Source: Myxococcales bacterium (GTDB lineage: Bacteria; Myxococcota; Polyangia; Polyangiales; Polyangiaceae). Taken from it: DNA of 49,521 nt. Below, piece by piece: positions 25,616 through 33,300 of this stretch. Position 1 is the first letter of the stretch. Each line of letters opens with the position of its first letter. The stretch is taken from positions 1 through 49,521 of the forward strand of contig PLXW01000112.1 of NCBI GenBank assembly GCA_003151595.1, read 5' to 3'. Position numbers and translations under genes: made by a program. Under the pieces are notes generated by a model, which was not told where the DNA came from, did no database searches, and saw only the letters and a program-made list of their open reading frames with translations.

Positions 25616-27265
25616 ATGAACCGTTCACGCATCACCACGCTCGCGTCGCTGCTGGCACTCGGAACGTTGCCCACCCTGGCGGGGGCGCTCGGCTGCGCGA
25701 CCGACGCTTCGGGCGAGGGCGAGGGGACCTCGGCCACCAACGCGGCAGTGTCTACGACGCCCGTCGCGCCGCCGATCTCGAACAACCCTCCGGTCTACGC
25801 GGCGCCGGTCTTCACGACGACCGCGTCGGGCCAGGGTTGGCAGCGGGTCACGATCTCGGGCACCGCGGCCGACGGCGCGTCGTTCGCGCCGGTCTCCGTG
25901 AACGGTGACTACTGGGTCATTAGCGGCCGCGACTCGATCGCCAACGTGAAGCTCCCGGTCAAGACCGCCGCTGCGCTCACCGCGAGCATGGCCGCGAGCC
26001 CGCGGCTCGCCGGCGACCACGAGCTCATCTTCTTTCCGAAAAGCGCCTCGGACGCGATCGAATCGGGCGCAGTGACGGCCCCCGTCTCCGGCGTCGGCGG
26101 TATCAAGGCCGACTACTCGTGCAGCGACACGAACGGCACGCTCTCGCACACGTTCAGCTTCTCGCAGCCGTACTCGACGACGAAGACCACCGACGGCAAC
26201 GGCCTCACCGGCTCTGCGAACCTGAGCGCGAACGTCAGCGGCTCGCTCGAAGGGGCCGTGAGCTACACGATCAAGAAGGTCTGGTGCATTCCGTACCCGG
26301 TCATCCACAACGTGCAGGTGGGCGGCGGAGCGGGCGTCACCGCGGGCGCGACGATCAACGCGACCTTCTCGAAGCCTTGGAGCTACTCGACCGAGCTCGC
26401 CGAGCCCACGCTCGGCACGATCACGCTCCCCGTCATCCCGATTCCGATCACGTTCTCGCTGCCGGTTCGCGTGGGCGTCGACGCCTCCGCCGCCGCGACG
26501 GTCAACGCGAGCGCGTCGGTCTACGCGAACGCTTCGTTCCAGATCGAGTGCTCGTCGAGCGGGTGTGACGGCAGCAAGTCGGCGTCGGCCGGTCTCACGC
26601 CGAACAAGCCGCCGACGTTCAGCAGCACCGGGCGGGTCAAGGTCACGCCGTGGGCCGAGGTCGACCTGAAGGCGTACGTCGTCTCGGGCTCGCTCCTCTC
26701 GGCGCAGATCGGCGTCCGCGCCGGAATGCAGAACGATCTCTTCGCCTACTCCGGCAACGCCTGCGGCGACGCCGACAACGACGGCAAGCCCGAGTACGTC
26801 TCCGGCGCCACGATCGACACGCGCGTCGATGTCTCGCTCCAGGCTGCGGCGACGGTCCTCGGCGACAACCTCGGTCCCTATTCGTGGGACCTCTGGAACA
26901 CGCACGCCGGGTTCTGGACGGTCTACGACAACGGCCTGCTCGAACCGATCTTCTACTCGGCGCCGCACGACGGCACGACGAAGGTGACGATGGAAGGACG
27001 CATGCGCCCCTGCTGGCCGTACTCGGATGCGATCAACTATTCGATCGGCTGGGGTGACAACACGAGCACGCCGCTCACGCTCCCGCCGGCATGGCTCTTC
27101 CAGGAGCCCCACGTCCTCGGCAGCTACGGCGGCCACACCCTGACGCTCGAAGCCGTCAACGACGCCGCCGGGCGCACGCTCAACGCCACGACGACGCGCG
27201 GGCAGTGGCTGAGCCCGATCGTCGTGGTTCCGCTCCCGGGTGGCGGCGTGGCCTCCGCGAACTGA
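25616..27265 (+). CDS. Large lipoprotein of unknown function (549 aa)
   Basis: The signal peptide MNRSRITTLASLLALGTLPT ends in an ALGC-like lipobox (Cys27). The mature part is Ala/Ser/Thr/Val-rich with long beta-like segments and few charged residues (AAATVNASASVYANASFQIE), plus scattered Cys and a short Asp-rich loop GDADNDGKPE that looks like a calcium-binding type 3 repeat. The layout suggests a beta-sheet surface protein. The start at 25616 has GGGGAG eight bases upstream. A 12-bp perfect hairpin follows the stop (27299-27329). It is divergent from the kinase-PBP gene with a 214-bp control region. I recognise no family. Confidence 0.8.
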   Translation: MNRSRITTLASLLALGTLPTLAGALGCATDASGEGEGTSATNAAVSTTPVAPPISNNPPVYAAPVFTTTASGQGWQRVTISGTAADGASFAPVSVNGDYWVISGRDSIANVKLPVKTAAALTASMAASPRLAGDHELIFFPKSASDAIESGAVTAPVSGVGGIKADYSCSDTNGTLSHTFSFSQPYSTTKTTDGNGLTGSANLSANVSGSLEGAVSYTIKKVWCIPYPVIHNVQVGGGAGVTAGATINATFSKPWSYSTELAEPTLGTITLPVIPIPITFSLPVRVGVDASAAATVNASASVYANASFQIECSSSGCDGSKSASAGLTPNKPPTFSSTGRVKVTPWAEVDLKAYVVSGSLLSAQIGVRAGMQNDLFAYSGNACGDADNDGKPEYVSGATIDTRVDVSLQAAATVLGDNLGPYSWDLWNTHAGFWTVYDNGLLEPIFYSAPHDGTTKVTMEGRMRPCWPYSDAINYSIGWGDNTSTPLTLPPAWLFQEPHVLGSYGGHTLTLEAVNDAAGRTLNATTTRGQWLSPIVVVPLPGGGVASAN

Positions 27266-27298
27266 GGACTGTTCATTCGAGTAGGTGTTTCATGGAAT

Positions 27299-27329
27299 GG
27301 AGCGCGTGACGCGCATGGTCACGCGCTCC
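27299..27329 (+). terminator. Intrinsic terminator-like hairpin
   Basis: A perfect 12-bp stem (GGAGCGCGTGAC at 27299-27310 with GTCACGCGCTCC at 27318-27329) encloses a 7-nt loop and is followed by a short T-containing run (TTCCTGT). It lies 33 bp after the stop of the 549-aa lipoprotein gene and before the three tandem lipoproteins, so it probably separates the two transcripts. Confidence 0.7.
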
Positions 27330-27427
27330 TTCCTGTCCCCAGATTGGGTGACTGGCCGTCAGGCGCCCCTCAGCTCACACTCACCCCTTCGCGCAGCCTC
27401 GAACCATTCTCTACCGGGGGACTCACC

Positions 27428-28012
27428 ATGAATGCAGTGCTCACTCGCTCGGCTATCGCGCTCTTCGCCTTCGCTGGCGTCGTCGCTTGCAGCGCGGCCC
27501 CGGAGACGATCGCGAGCTCCTCGGGTGAGTTGAGCGCAGTCGGGGCACCCGGTCCGGCACCCGGCGGCCCGGTCACGCACTCGCCGCCGGTCGACCCGCC
27601 TCCTCCGCCTCCTCCGACGCCGCCGGCGTGGCCCATGGCCAGTGAGCCCTATTGCAGTAGCGACCTGGCGTGCAGCGTCGATCCGGCGCCCAGCCCTCTG
27701 GGCCTCGAGGATCCCGCCCACCTCGTCGCGCTTGGGTGCACGCATTCGTATGGCCTCAGCGGGGTCCCCGAGTATCCGTTCGACACCGCCTTCGCCGTCT
27801 GCTTCGACACAACCGCGGTACGTGCGGCGCTCACTCAGCTCATCATCGGCTGCGATCACTGTCTCCCGCTGCTCCCTGCGGGACAGATCTACGTCGACAC
27901 CAGCCACCTCCAGGTCAAACCTAACTGCCCGAGCGGCTGCCCCGGCGGCGGCACAGGCACGAGCAGCGGCGGCAAGACCACCGGCGGTGGTTCGACCTCC
28001 GCGACCAAGTAG
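27428..28012 (+). CDS. Cys-rich lipoprotein, tandem paralogue 1 of 3
   Basis: The 194-aa product is a lipoprotein (lipobox VVAC, Cys21) followed by SAAPETIASSSGEL, a Pro-rich linker (VDPPPPPPPTPPAW) and a compact domain with eight more cysteines: Cys76, 82, 104, 125, 142, 145, 167 and 171. Signatures shared with the next two genes are LGCTHSYGL, FAVCFD, IGCDHCLPLLPAGQIYVDT with its CxxC, and NCPSGCPGG before a Gly/Ser/Thr tail. The even number of cysteines suggests four disulfides in a small exported domain. I chose the ATG at 27428 because it opens the signal peptide and has GGGGGA nearby. No known family recognised. Confidence 0.8.
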   Translation: MNAVLTRSAIALFAFAGVVACSAAPETIASSSGELSAVGAPGPAPGGPVTHSPPVDPPPPPPPTPPAWPMASEPYCSSDLACSVDPAPSPLGLEDPAHLVALGCTHSYGLSGVPEYPFDTAFAVCFDTTAVRAALTQLIIGCDHCLPLLPAGQIYVDTSHLQVKPNCPSGCPGGGTGTSSGGKTTGGGSTSATK

Positions 28013-28066
28013 TCGCCCCTTTTTCTCGAACAGCTTTCCGCCTCGTTGCTAGCTAGGACGCCCTCT

Positions 28067-28633
28067 ATGAATGCACGCACGCTTGCTCGTTCCGCTTTCG
28101 CGCTCTGCTCGTTTGGGATCATCGTGGCCTGCAGCGCGGCCCCGGAGACGATCGAGAGCTCCTCGGGTCAGCTGAGCTTGGGGCCGCCGGCGCCGCCTCC
28201 TCCGAAGCCGCTCCCGGTCGACCCCGGTCCTCCTCAGCCTCCTTCTCCGCCGGTCTGGCCGCCTGCGAACCCGACCTATTGCTACTCGTTCGATTTCGCC
28301 TGCCTGGTCACGGCGGGGACGGGCGGGCCTTCGCGTGGTCAGGTCGATCCGGCGCTCCTCACGTCGCTCGGATGCACGCAGTCCTACGGTCTCACGGGGG
28401 TGGGTGAGTATCCAAACGGCACCACGTTCGCCGTGTGCGTCGACTCGCCCACCGTTCGCGATGATCTCTCGCTGCTCACGATCGGCTGCGATCGCTGCTT
28501 GCCGCAGCTCCCTGCCGGAGAGATCTACATCGACACCCACATTCCCCCGAAACACAAACCCAATTGTCCGAGCGGTTGCCCCGGCGGCACCAGCAGCGGC
28601 GGCAAAGGCGGCGGCGTCTCGACCAGCCAGTAG
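28067..28633 (+). CDS. Cys-rich lipoprotein, tandem paralogue 2 of 3
   Basis: The 188-aa product shares the layout of its upstream neighbour: lipobox IVAC (Cys22), SAAPETIESSSGQL, a Pro-rich linker, then eight cysteines at 72, 79, 103, 124, 141, 144, 167 and 171 with the same motifs (LGCTQSYGL, FAVCVD, IGCDRCLPQLPAGEIYIDT, NCPSGCPGG). It is the closest of the three to paralogue 1, most visibly in the leader and the CxxC region, suggesting a fairly recent duplication. The gene starts 54 bp after paralogue 1 with TAGGAC before the ATG, and the three are probably one operon. Confidence 0.8.
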   Translation: MNARTLARSAFALCSFGIIVACSAAPETIESSSGQLSLGPPAPPPPKPLPVDPGPPQPPSPPVWPPANPTYCYSFDFACLVTAGTGGPSRGQVDPALLTSLGCTQSYGLTGVGEYPNGTTFAVCVDSPTVRDDLSLLTIGCDRCLPQLPAGEIYIDTHIPPKHKPNCPSGCPGGTSSGGKGGGVSTSQ

Positions 28634-28689
28634 CGCCGTCATTTCCCCTCGAGACCGTTCTCCACACTGCACCGATCAGGAATGCACCC

Positions 28690-29244
28690 ATGAACGCACG
28701 AACTCTGACTCGTCTCGCCGTCGCGCCCCTCCTGCTCACCGCCTTCGCCGCGTGCAGCGCAGCGCCGGAGTCGACCGGAACCAGTGACGACGCCATCAAG
28801 GTCGGCGGTCCGATCATTCGCTACTACCCTCCCGCCCCTCCGTGGCCCGTTCCCACCGCCACGTACTGCCCGAACTGGCGCCCTGCCTGCACGGTCACCG
28901 AGGAGAGCTATGCCGATTGGAGCTCCAACGACCCGCCGTTTCACGATGCGCAGTTGAAGGCGCTGGGCTGTACGCCCCCGCTCCGGCTGGCGACGGGAAC
29001 GGCGAATGGGGTCATCAGCGCGATGTTCGCGGTCTGTTATGACACCCCGGCCGTGCGAGCGACGTTCTGGGTCGACGAGAACGACGAGTGCAGCGCGTGC
29101 ATGCCGGAGCTTCCGGCCGGACAGATCTACGTTCTCACGGGGTACTTCGCCGTGGGTCCGAACTGCCCGAGCGGCTGCCCGGGGAACCCTGCGAAGCCCG
29201 GCGGCGGCACCGTCGGTGGCGGCACCGGCGTCTCGAAGGACTGA
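28690..29244 (+). CDS. Cys-rich lipoprotein, tandem paralogue 3 of 3
   Basis: The 184-aa product is the most divergent paralogue. It keeps the lipobox (AAC, Cys22) with SAAPES, a short Pro-rich part (YYPPAPPWPVP) and the eight cysteines (60, 67, 94, 116, 134, 137, 159, 163). LGCT, FAVCYD, CSACMPELPAGQIYVLT and NCPSGCPG are conserved, while the poly-Pro linker is shorter and the middle (YADWSSNDPPFHDAQLK) is distinct. The start ATG at 28690 follows CAGGAA. It ends 2 bp from the end of the convergent sigma54 activator gene. Confidence 0.8.
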   Translation: MNARTLTRLAVAPLLLTAFAACSAAPESTGTSDDAIKVGGPIIRYYPPAPPWPVPTATYCPNWRPACTVTEESYADWSSNDPPFHDAQLKALGCTPPLRLATGTANGVISAMFAVCYDTPAVRATFWVDENDECSACMPELPAGQIYVLTGYFAVGPNCPSGCPGNPAKPGGGTVGGGTGVSKD

Positions 29245-29245
29245 G

Positions 29246-30625
29246 TCACTTCGTTCGAAACGCTTCGGGATCGATCCCGAAGCGACGAACCCAGCGCTGC
29301 ACCTGCTGGCGCGCCTTGCCCATCAAGCGCGCCACTTCGCTGACGTTGCCACGCGCCTCGGCCATGCGAACGAGGAGCTCGCGCTTGAGATCCTCGTCCG
29401 CGTCCGACGGCGCGTCGTCGTCGTCGTTCGCGTCGTGGAGCGCGTCGGCGATCGGGGCGGGGAGATCGGAGAGCGTGATGAGCCCCTCTTCGGCGAGCAC
29501 GCTGCTCGCGCGCAGGCACTGCTCGAGCTCGCGCACGTTCATCGGCCAGTCGTAGCGGAGCATCGCGCGCGCAGCCTCGCGGTGGAGGCGCACGTTCGTG
29601 GTCGCGTCGAGCTTCGCGCTCGCGAACAGCGACGCCACGAGGAGACCGAGATCGACCTTGCGATCGCGAAGCGGCGCGAGCGCGAACGAGTAGCCGGCGA
29701 GGCGCGCGTAGAGATCGCGACGGAACTCTCCGCGCTCGACGAGCGCTTCGAGCGGCTTGTGCGTGGCGCCGATGACCCGCACGTCGACCTTGATGGCCGC
29801 CGAGCTCCCGACGGGCGTGACCTCTCCCTCTTGAAGCACGCGCAGGAGCGCCGCTTGCGACGCGGCCGGCAGATCGCCGATCTCGTCGAGGAGCAGCGTG
29901 CCGAAGCTCGCTGAGCGCACGAGCCCGGCCTCGTCGCGCAAGGCTCCGGAGAACGCGCCGCGCACGTGACCGAACAGATGGCTCTCGAGCAGCCCGTGCG
30001 GGATCGCGCCGCAGTTCACGGCGACGAACGGCCCCGGGCGCTTCGACAGCGCGTGAACCGCGCGCGCCAGGACCTCTTTGCCCGTGCCGGTTTCGCCGAG
30101 GAGCAGGAGCGGCAACGGCACGGCGGCGACGCGCGCGAGTCGCTCGTAGCGTCGCGCGAGGATCGGATCGAGCGTGGCGAGGCCGGGCGGAGTCGCGTCG
30201 TGTCCGCCGTCGAGATCGGGTGTGCGTCCGAGGTCGCCTTCGATCTCGCGGTAGATGAACAGCGTCTGCCCGAGCTCGATCACGTCGCCGTCGCGCAGCG
30301 GCGCGTCGGTCGCGGCGACGCCGTTCACCAGCGTTCCGTTCGTCGACCCGGCGTCTTCGACGAGCAGAGCGCCGTCCTTGCGCACGATGCGCGCGTGCGT
30401 CGTCGACATGCGCGCGTCGGGGATCGCGATCGTGCGACTCGCCGCGTTCGGCTTCGCGAACACGCGCGCGTCGCCGCGCCCGATCGTGAGCGCGTCGACC
30501 CCCGCGAGCGACACGCGCGCGCCGCCCGCCGTCGGCCGCGCCGCTTCGAGCACCACGAACAGAAATGCGTGAGCCTTCGTCCCCCGTCGCGGACCGGGCG
30601 AGCTCGTTCGTTCCGTCTCGTCCAT
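29246..30625 (-). CDS. FHA-domain sigma54-dependent transcriptional activator
   Basis: The 459-aa regulator has an N-terminal FHA domain (about 40-125: LTIGR, MSTTHARIV, DAGSTNGTLVNG, LRDGDVIELG), which binds phosphothreonine and so links kinase signals to transcription. The central AAA+ domain has Walker A GETGTGKE (177-184), GAFSGA (223-228, in place of the usual GAFTGA), Walker B LLLDEIGD (244-251), and the arginine-finger region RRDLYARL. A C-terminal Fis-type helix-turn-helix lies at about 430-455 (NVSEVARLMGKARQQVQRWV). Such activators open promoters held by sigma54 RNA polymerase. A -24/-12-like sequence lies before the divergent lipoprotein gene. Confidence 0.93.
   Translation of the reverse strand: MDETERTSSPGPRRGTKAHAFLFVVLEAARPTAGGARVSLAGVDALTIGRGDARVFAKPNAASRTIAIPDARMSTTHARIVRKDGALLVEDAGSTNGTLVNGVAATDAPLRDGDVIELGQTLFIYREIEGDLGRTPDLDGGHDATPPGLATLDPILARRYERLARVAAVPLPLLLLGETGTGKEVLARAVHALSKRPGPFVAVNCGAIPHGLLESHLFGHVRGAFSGALRDEAGLVRSASFGTLLLDEIGDLPAASQAALLRVLQEGEVTPVGSSAAIKVDVRVIGATHKPLEALVERGEFRRDLYARLAGYSFALAPLRDRKVDLGLLVASLFASAKLDATTNVRLHREAARAMLRYDWPMNVRELEQCLRASSVLAEEGLITLSDLPAPIADALHDANDDDDAPSDADEDLKRELLVRMAEARGNVSEVARLMGKARQQVQRWVRRFGIDPEAFRTK
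29261..29284. repeat. Perfect 24-bp palindrome at convergent gene ends
   Basis: A self-complementary sequence with 12-bp arms (CGCTTCGGGATC and its reverse complement) sits in the last coding residues (RFGIDPEA) of the sigma54 activator gene, 17 bp past the stop of the convergent lipoprotein gene. GTTCG and CGAAC flank it loosely as an outer stem. It may end lipoprotein transcription, although no T-tract follows on the plus strand, or be a protein-binding site. Confidence 0.6.
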
Positions 30626-30735
30626 CGAGAGCCCACTCTACAACGCGCGGCTTTCGTTTCCGACGTGGCTCATTGCGGCACGCCCGTCGATTCGCAGAAC
30701 CGCATGAAAACAAGCTCCGAGCGCCTCGCTGTAGA

Positions 30736-30751
30736 TTGCACGGGCCTTGCA
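30736..30751 (+). promoter_or_regulatory. Sigma54 (-24/-12) promoter-like sequence
   Basis: The 16-nt sequence TTGCACGGGCCTTGCA matches the sigma54 consensus TGGCACG-N4-TTGC-A at every fixed position but one (T for the first G of the GG pair), with exact spacing. It lies 12 bp before the ATG at 30764, so transcription would start about 2 nt upstream of the start codon, giving an almost leaderless mRNA. An FHA-type sigma54 activator is encoded divergently next to it. Confidence 0.6.
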
Positions 30752-30763
30752 CTTCACCTCCCT

Positions 30764-31465
30764 ATGCGCCCTTTGCTCCTCGCCGCCTGCCTCGCCAGCT
30801 TCTCGCTCGCCGCCTGCGGAGGCGCCACCACCGATCTCTTCCTGACGTCGGGTCCCGACGACGGCGGCACCGTGAAGCCGGGCGACGCCGCGACTGACTC
30901 TCCGAGCATCGCGCTCCCTCCGCCCCCGACGTACGCCCCCGGCTGCCCTCTCACGCCGCCCGCCGACGGCTCGTCGTGCAACGCGGGCTTCGGGCTCACG
31001 TGCGAGTACGGCGCCGACACGCACTGCACGACGATGGCCACGTGCGCGTCCGAGAATTCGAACGGCACGTTCGTGTGGTTCGTCACCACGCCGGATCCGT
31101 CGTGCTCCGGAAACCCGTCGTCGTGCGCGCCCACGTTCGCCAAGGTGCACGTCGGCGGCGCGTGCCCTCTGGGCGACTCGTGCACGTACCCGGAAGGGCG
31201 ATGCGGATGCGGCTCGTGCGAGACGAACACGCCGAATCAGGGAACGCAGTGGCAGTGCGAGACGTGGGACACGCCGGCCAGTTGCCCCGAGCCGCGTCCG
31301 CTCCTCGGCACCGCCTGCAGCAACGATGGGCAAGCCTGCGCGTACGGGTCGTCGTGCTGCTCCACGATCGACATCGGCCCGGCGATGCTCTGCCAAGCCG
31401 GCTACTGGGTCGAGAACGGCAGCGACCCGTGCGAGTGCGGCAGCGTCGGGTTGTGCGGCCAGTAG
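30764..31465 (+). CDS. Cys-rich lipoprotein of unknown function (233 aa)
   Basis: The product begins MRPLLLAACLASFSLAAC (lipobox LAAC, Cys18), followed by GGATTDLFL, an Asp/Gly/Pro-rich linker and a domain with about two dozen cysteines in short motifs (GSSCNAGFGLTCEYG, HCTTMATCASE, GRCGCGSCET, ACAYGSSCCST, CECGSVGLCGQ). Proteins of this style are common in myxobacteria and have no known function; they look like small disulfide-rich surface domains. It is not a member of the triple paralogue family: the motifs differ. The start ATG at 30764 opens directly on the signal peptide. A sigma54-like site lies just upstream; the TlpA-like gene follows after 49 bp. Confidence 0.8.
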   Translation: MRPLLLAACLASFSLAACGGATTDLFLTSGPDDGGTVKPGDAATDSPSIALPPPPTYAPGCPLTPPADGSSCNAGFGLTCEYGADTHCTTMATCASENSNGTFVWFVTTPDPSCSGNPSSCAPTFAKVHVGGACPLGDSCTYPEGRCGCGSCETNTPNQGTQWQCETWDTPASCPEPRPLLGTACSNDGQACAYGSSCCSTIDIGPAMLCQAGYWVENGSDPCECGSVGLCGQ

Positions 31466-31514
31466 TGATGCGCAGAAGCGCGCCGCGCGGGCCCGCGTGC
31501 TACAGATGGCGCTG

Positions 31515-32198
31515 ATGAACGACTCGGCCAAGCGCGGGCTCTTCGGCGGGATGCAAATCGTCTTCGTCGCCTGCGCGGCCTTCGCGGTCTACTGCTTCGT
31601 GACCGTCGCCAAGGAAGCCGAGCACCGCCGCTCGTGCACCCCGACGTGCCTCATTCACCCCGACTACGCCGGCGCAGATCGCGTCGCGCCCGACTTCGCG
31701 CTGAAGGACATGCAGGGGAAAGACGTGAAGCTCTCGGACTACCGAGGGCGCGTCGTCTTCCTGAACTTCTGGACGAAGAACTGCGGCCCCTGCCTGAAGG
31801 AGATGCCGTCGGTGGCCGAGCTCGCGCACATGGTCGCGGATCGAAAAGACGTCGTCGTCCTCGCGGTGTCGACCGACGAAGGGCCGAGCGACGTGGCCGA
31901 CGTCCTGAAGAGCGTGTTGCGCGAAGAGGTGCCGTTCCGCGTGCTTTTCGACCCCGACGGCGAGAAGGTCGTGATGGGAAAGTTCGGGACGCATCTGTTC
32001 CCCGAGACGTGGCTCATCGACAAGCGCGGCGTCATCCGCGCCCGTTTCGACGGCGGTCGCGATTGGGCCAACCCGGCGGTGGTGGAGCTGCTCGATCAGC
32101 TCCGCGAAGGGTCGTACTGCCCGCTGCGCGTGGATAAGGCGTCCGACCGCGAAGGCAAAGAGGCCGAACAGTTCTGCGCCCCCATGCTCGGCGGCTGA
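31515..32198 (+). CDS. TlpA-like membrane-anchored thioredoxin-family protein
   Basis: The 227-aa protein has a single N-terminal membrane anchor (about 10-33, FGGMQIVFVACAAFAVYCFV) and a periplasmic thioredoxin fold of the AhpC/TSA-Redoxin type: APDFALKDMQGKDVKLSDYRG, the active-site CGPC at 90-93 in NFWTKNCGPCLKEMP, and the cis-Pro region FPETWLID. It would reduce or form disulfides outside the membrane. Because it is cotranscribed with or close to a very Cys-rich lipoprotein gene, a role in its folding is plausible. Extra cysteines before the domain (CTPTC) and at the C-terminus could form a second site. An ATG at 31506 is an alternative start. A 17-bp tandem duplication covers the stop codon. 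Confidence 0.88.
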   Translation: MNDSAKRGLFGGMQIVFVACAAFAVYCFVTVAKEAEHRRSCTPTCLIHPDYAGADRVAPDFALKDMQGKDVKLSDYRGRVVFLNFWTKNCGPCLKEMPSVAELAHMVADRKDVVVLAVSTDEGPSDVADVLKSVLREEVPFRVLFDPDGEKVVMGKFGTHLFPETWLIDKRGVIRARFDGGRDWANPAVVELLDQLREGSYCPLRVDKASDREGKEAEQFCAPMLGG

Positions 32199-32217
32199 GG
32201 ATGCTCGGCGGCTGATT
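32184..32217 (+). repeat. 17-bp tandem duplication covering a stop codon
   Basis: The unit ATGCTCGGCGGCTGA plus two bases occurs twice back to back (32184-32200 and 32201-32217, differing only in the last two bases). The first copy contains the TlpA-like gene's stop; the second leads into the end of the convergent deacetylase gene. It looks like a slippage duplication with no effect on the protein. Confidence 0.7.
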
Positions 32218-33224
32218 CAGGTCGCGCCGCGCATGTGGTGCTGCGCGGCGGCGCGTGCTTTCTCCAGCGCGGGTCGATCCTCGTACGGTTGCGGAGCGCG
32301 CGCCGTCTCCTGCATGTAGCGCGCGAGATCGACGACCTCGTAGCCGACCTGCGAAGGATGCGTCGGATCCCACTTGTGCGCGTCGAGCCACTCGAGGAGC
32401 GACGCCAGCACGGGGATGGTCGTCATGCGGATGTCGTGGAGGAGCACGATGCCTCCGCCCGCGTACTCGATCTGCGATCGCAGGCTGTCGGTCATCGCCG
32501 CCGCGTCGCCGTGGGTCATGTCGGCGGCTTCGATGTTCCACAGCACGAGCTCGGTGCCGTGCTTCCGGAGCACGTCGCTCATCCACGGATCGAGCGCGCC
32601 GTACGGGGGACGAAAGAGCGTCGGGCGCGTACCGGTCACCCGCTCGATCGACGCCGCGCCATCGTTGATCTGCGCGAGGGCGTCGGTGTGCGTGAGCCCG
32701 GTGAGCTTCTCGTGATCGTGCGTGTGGTTGCCGATGAAGTGGCCGGCGGCCACGACCTGCCTCGCCACCGCGCGCGCCGTGACCTCGCGATCGCCGTCGC
32801 CGTCGAGGTAGCGACCGATCCAGAAGAACGTCGCGCGCACGCGATGCGCGGCGAGGATCTCGAGGATGGTCGGCGTGGTCTCCGGAAACGGACCGTCGTC
32901 GAACGTGAACGTGACGACGCGTCGCCCGTCGTCGCTCTCGTGCGCGGGCCCTTCGGCGAGCATCCACGCGCGGTGCGTCGTCTCGTCGGGGTTGAGGCGC
33001 GGGAAGAGCGTCGGGTCCGGCAGCTGCGAGGGATCGATCGACGTGGGGGATCGATCCGGCGGAAGCGGCGCGCCACGCTCGATGACGGGGCGCGGATGGA
33101 AGACGCGCTGACTCGCCTGCGACCCCCACGCTTCGGCGGCGCGCGCGCTCGGCTTTCCGAGGCCGACCCACGACCCGGCGGCGACCGAGGCGAGGACGAT
33201 GAGAGCGCGCGCGAGACGGAGCAT
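32217..33224 (-). CDS. Polysaccharide deacetylase (NodB homology, CE4)
   Basis: The 335-aa protein starts with a signal peptide (LARALIVLASVAAGSWVGLG) and a Pro-rich stretch, then a NodB domain from about 103. Motif 1 FTFDDGP contains Asp109 and Asp110; motif 2 NHTHDHEKL supplies metal-binding His167 and His171; RPPYG and LLHDI follow. Such enzymes remove acetyl groups from N-acetylglucosamine in peptidoglycan or exopolysaccharide. It is the last gene of a minus-strand unit with a PEGA-domain protein and a GH113-like hydrolase, all likely cell-envelope proteins. The residue after the motif 1 aspartates and the overall length fit the family. Substrate unknown. Confidence 0.93.
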   Translation of the reverse strand: MLRLARALIVLASVAAGSWVGLGKPSARAAEAWGSQASQRVFHPRPVIERGAPLPPDRSPTSIDPSQLPDPTLFPRLNPDETTHRAWMLAEGPAHESDDGRRVVTFTFDDGPFPETTPTILEILAAHRVRATFFWIGRYLDGDGDREVTARAVARQVVAAGHFIGNHTHDHEKLTGLTHTDALAQINDGAASIERVTGTRPTLFRPPYGALDPWMSDVLRKHGTELVLWNIEAADMTHGDAAAMTDSLRSQIEYAGGGIVLLHDIRMTTIPVLASLLEWLDAHKWDPTHPSQVGYEVVDLARYMQETARAPQPYEDRPALEKARAAAQHHMRGAT

Positions 33225-33300
33225 CGACTGCGGCGGATCGTACGGACTCGCTCACCCCGTGGGCCAAGTACGTGCGGCTCGTGCGCTTATCGAAACGCGA

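Noticed and set aside
30764..31465. Fourth member of the tandem Cys-rich lipoprotein family
   Set aside because: Lacks LGCT, FAVC, CDxCLP and NCPSGCPG motifs and has a different cysteine density.
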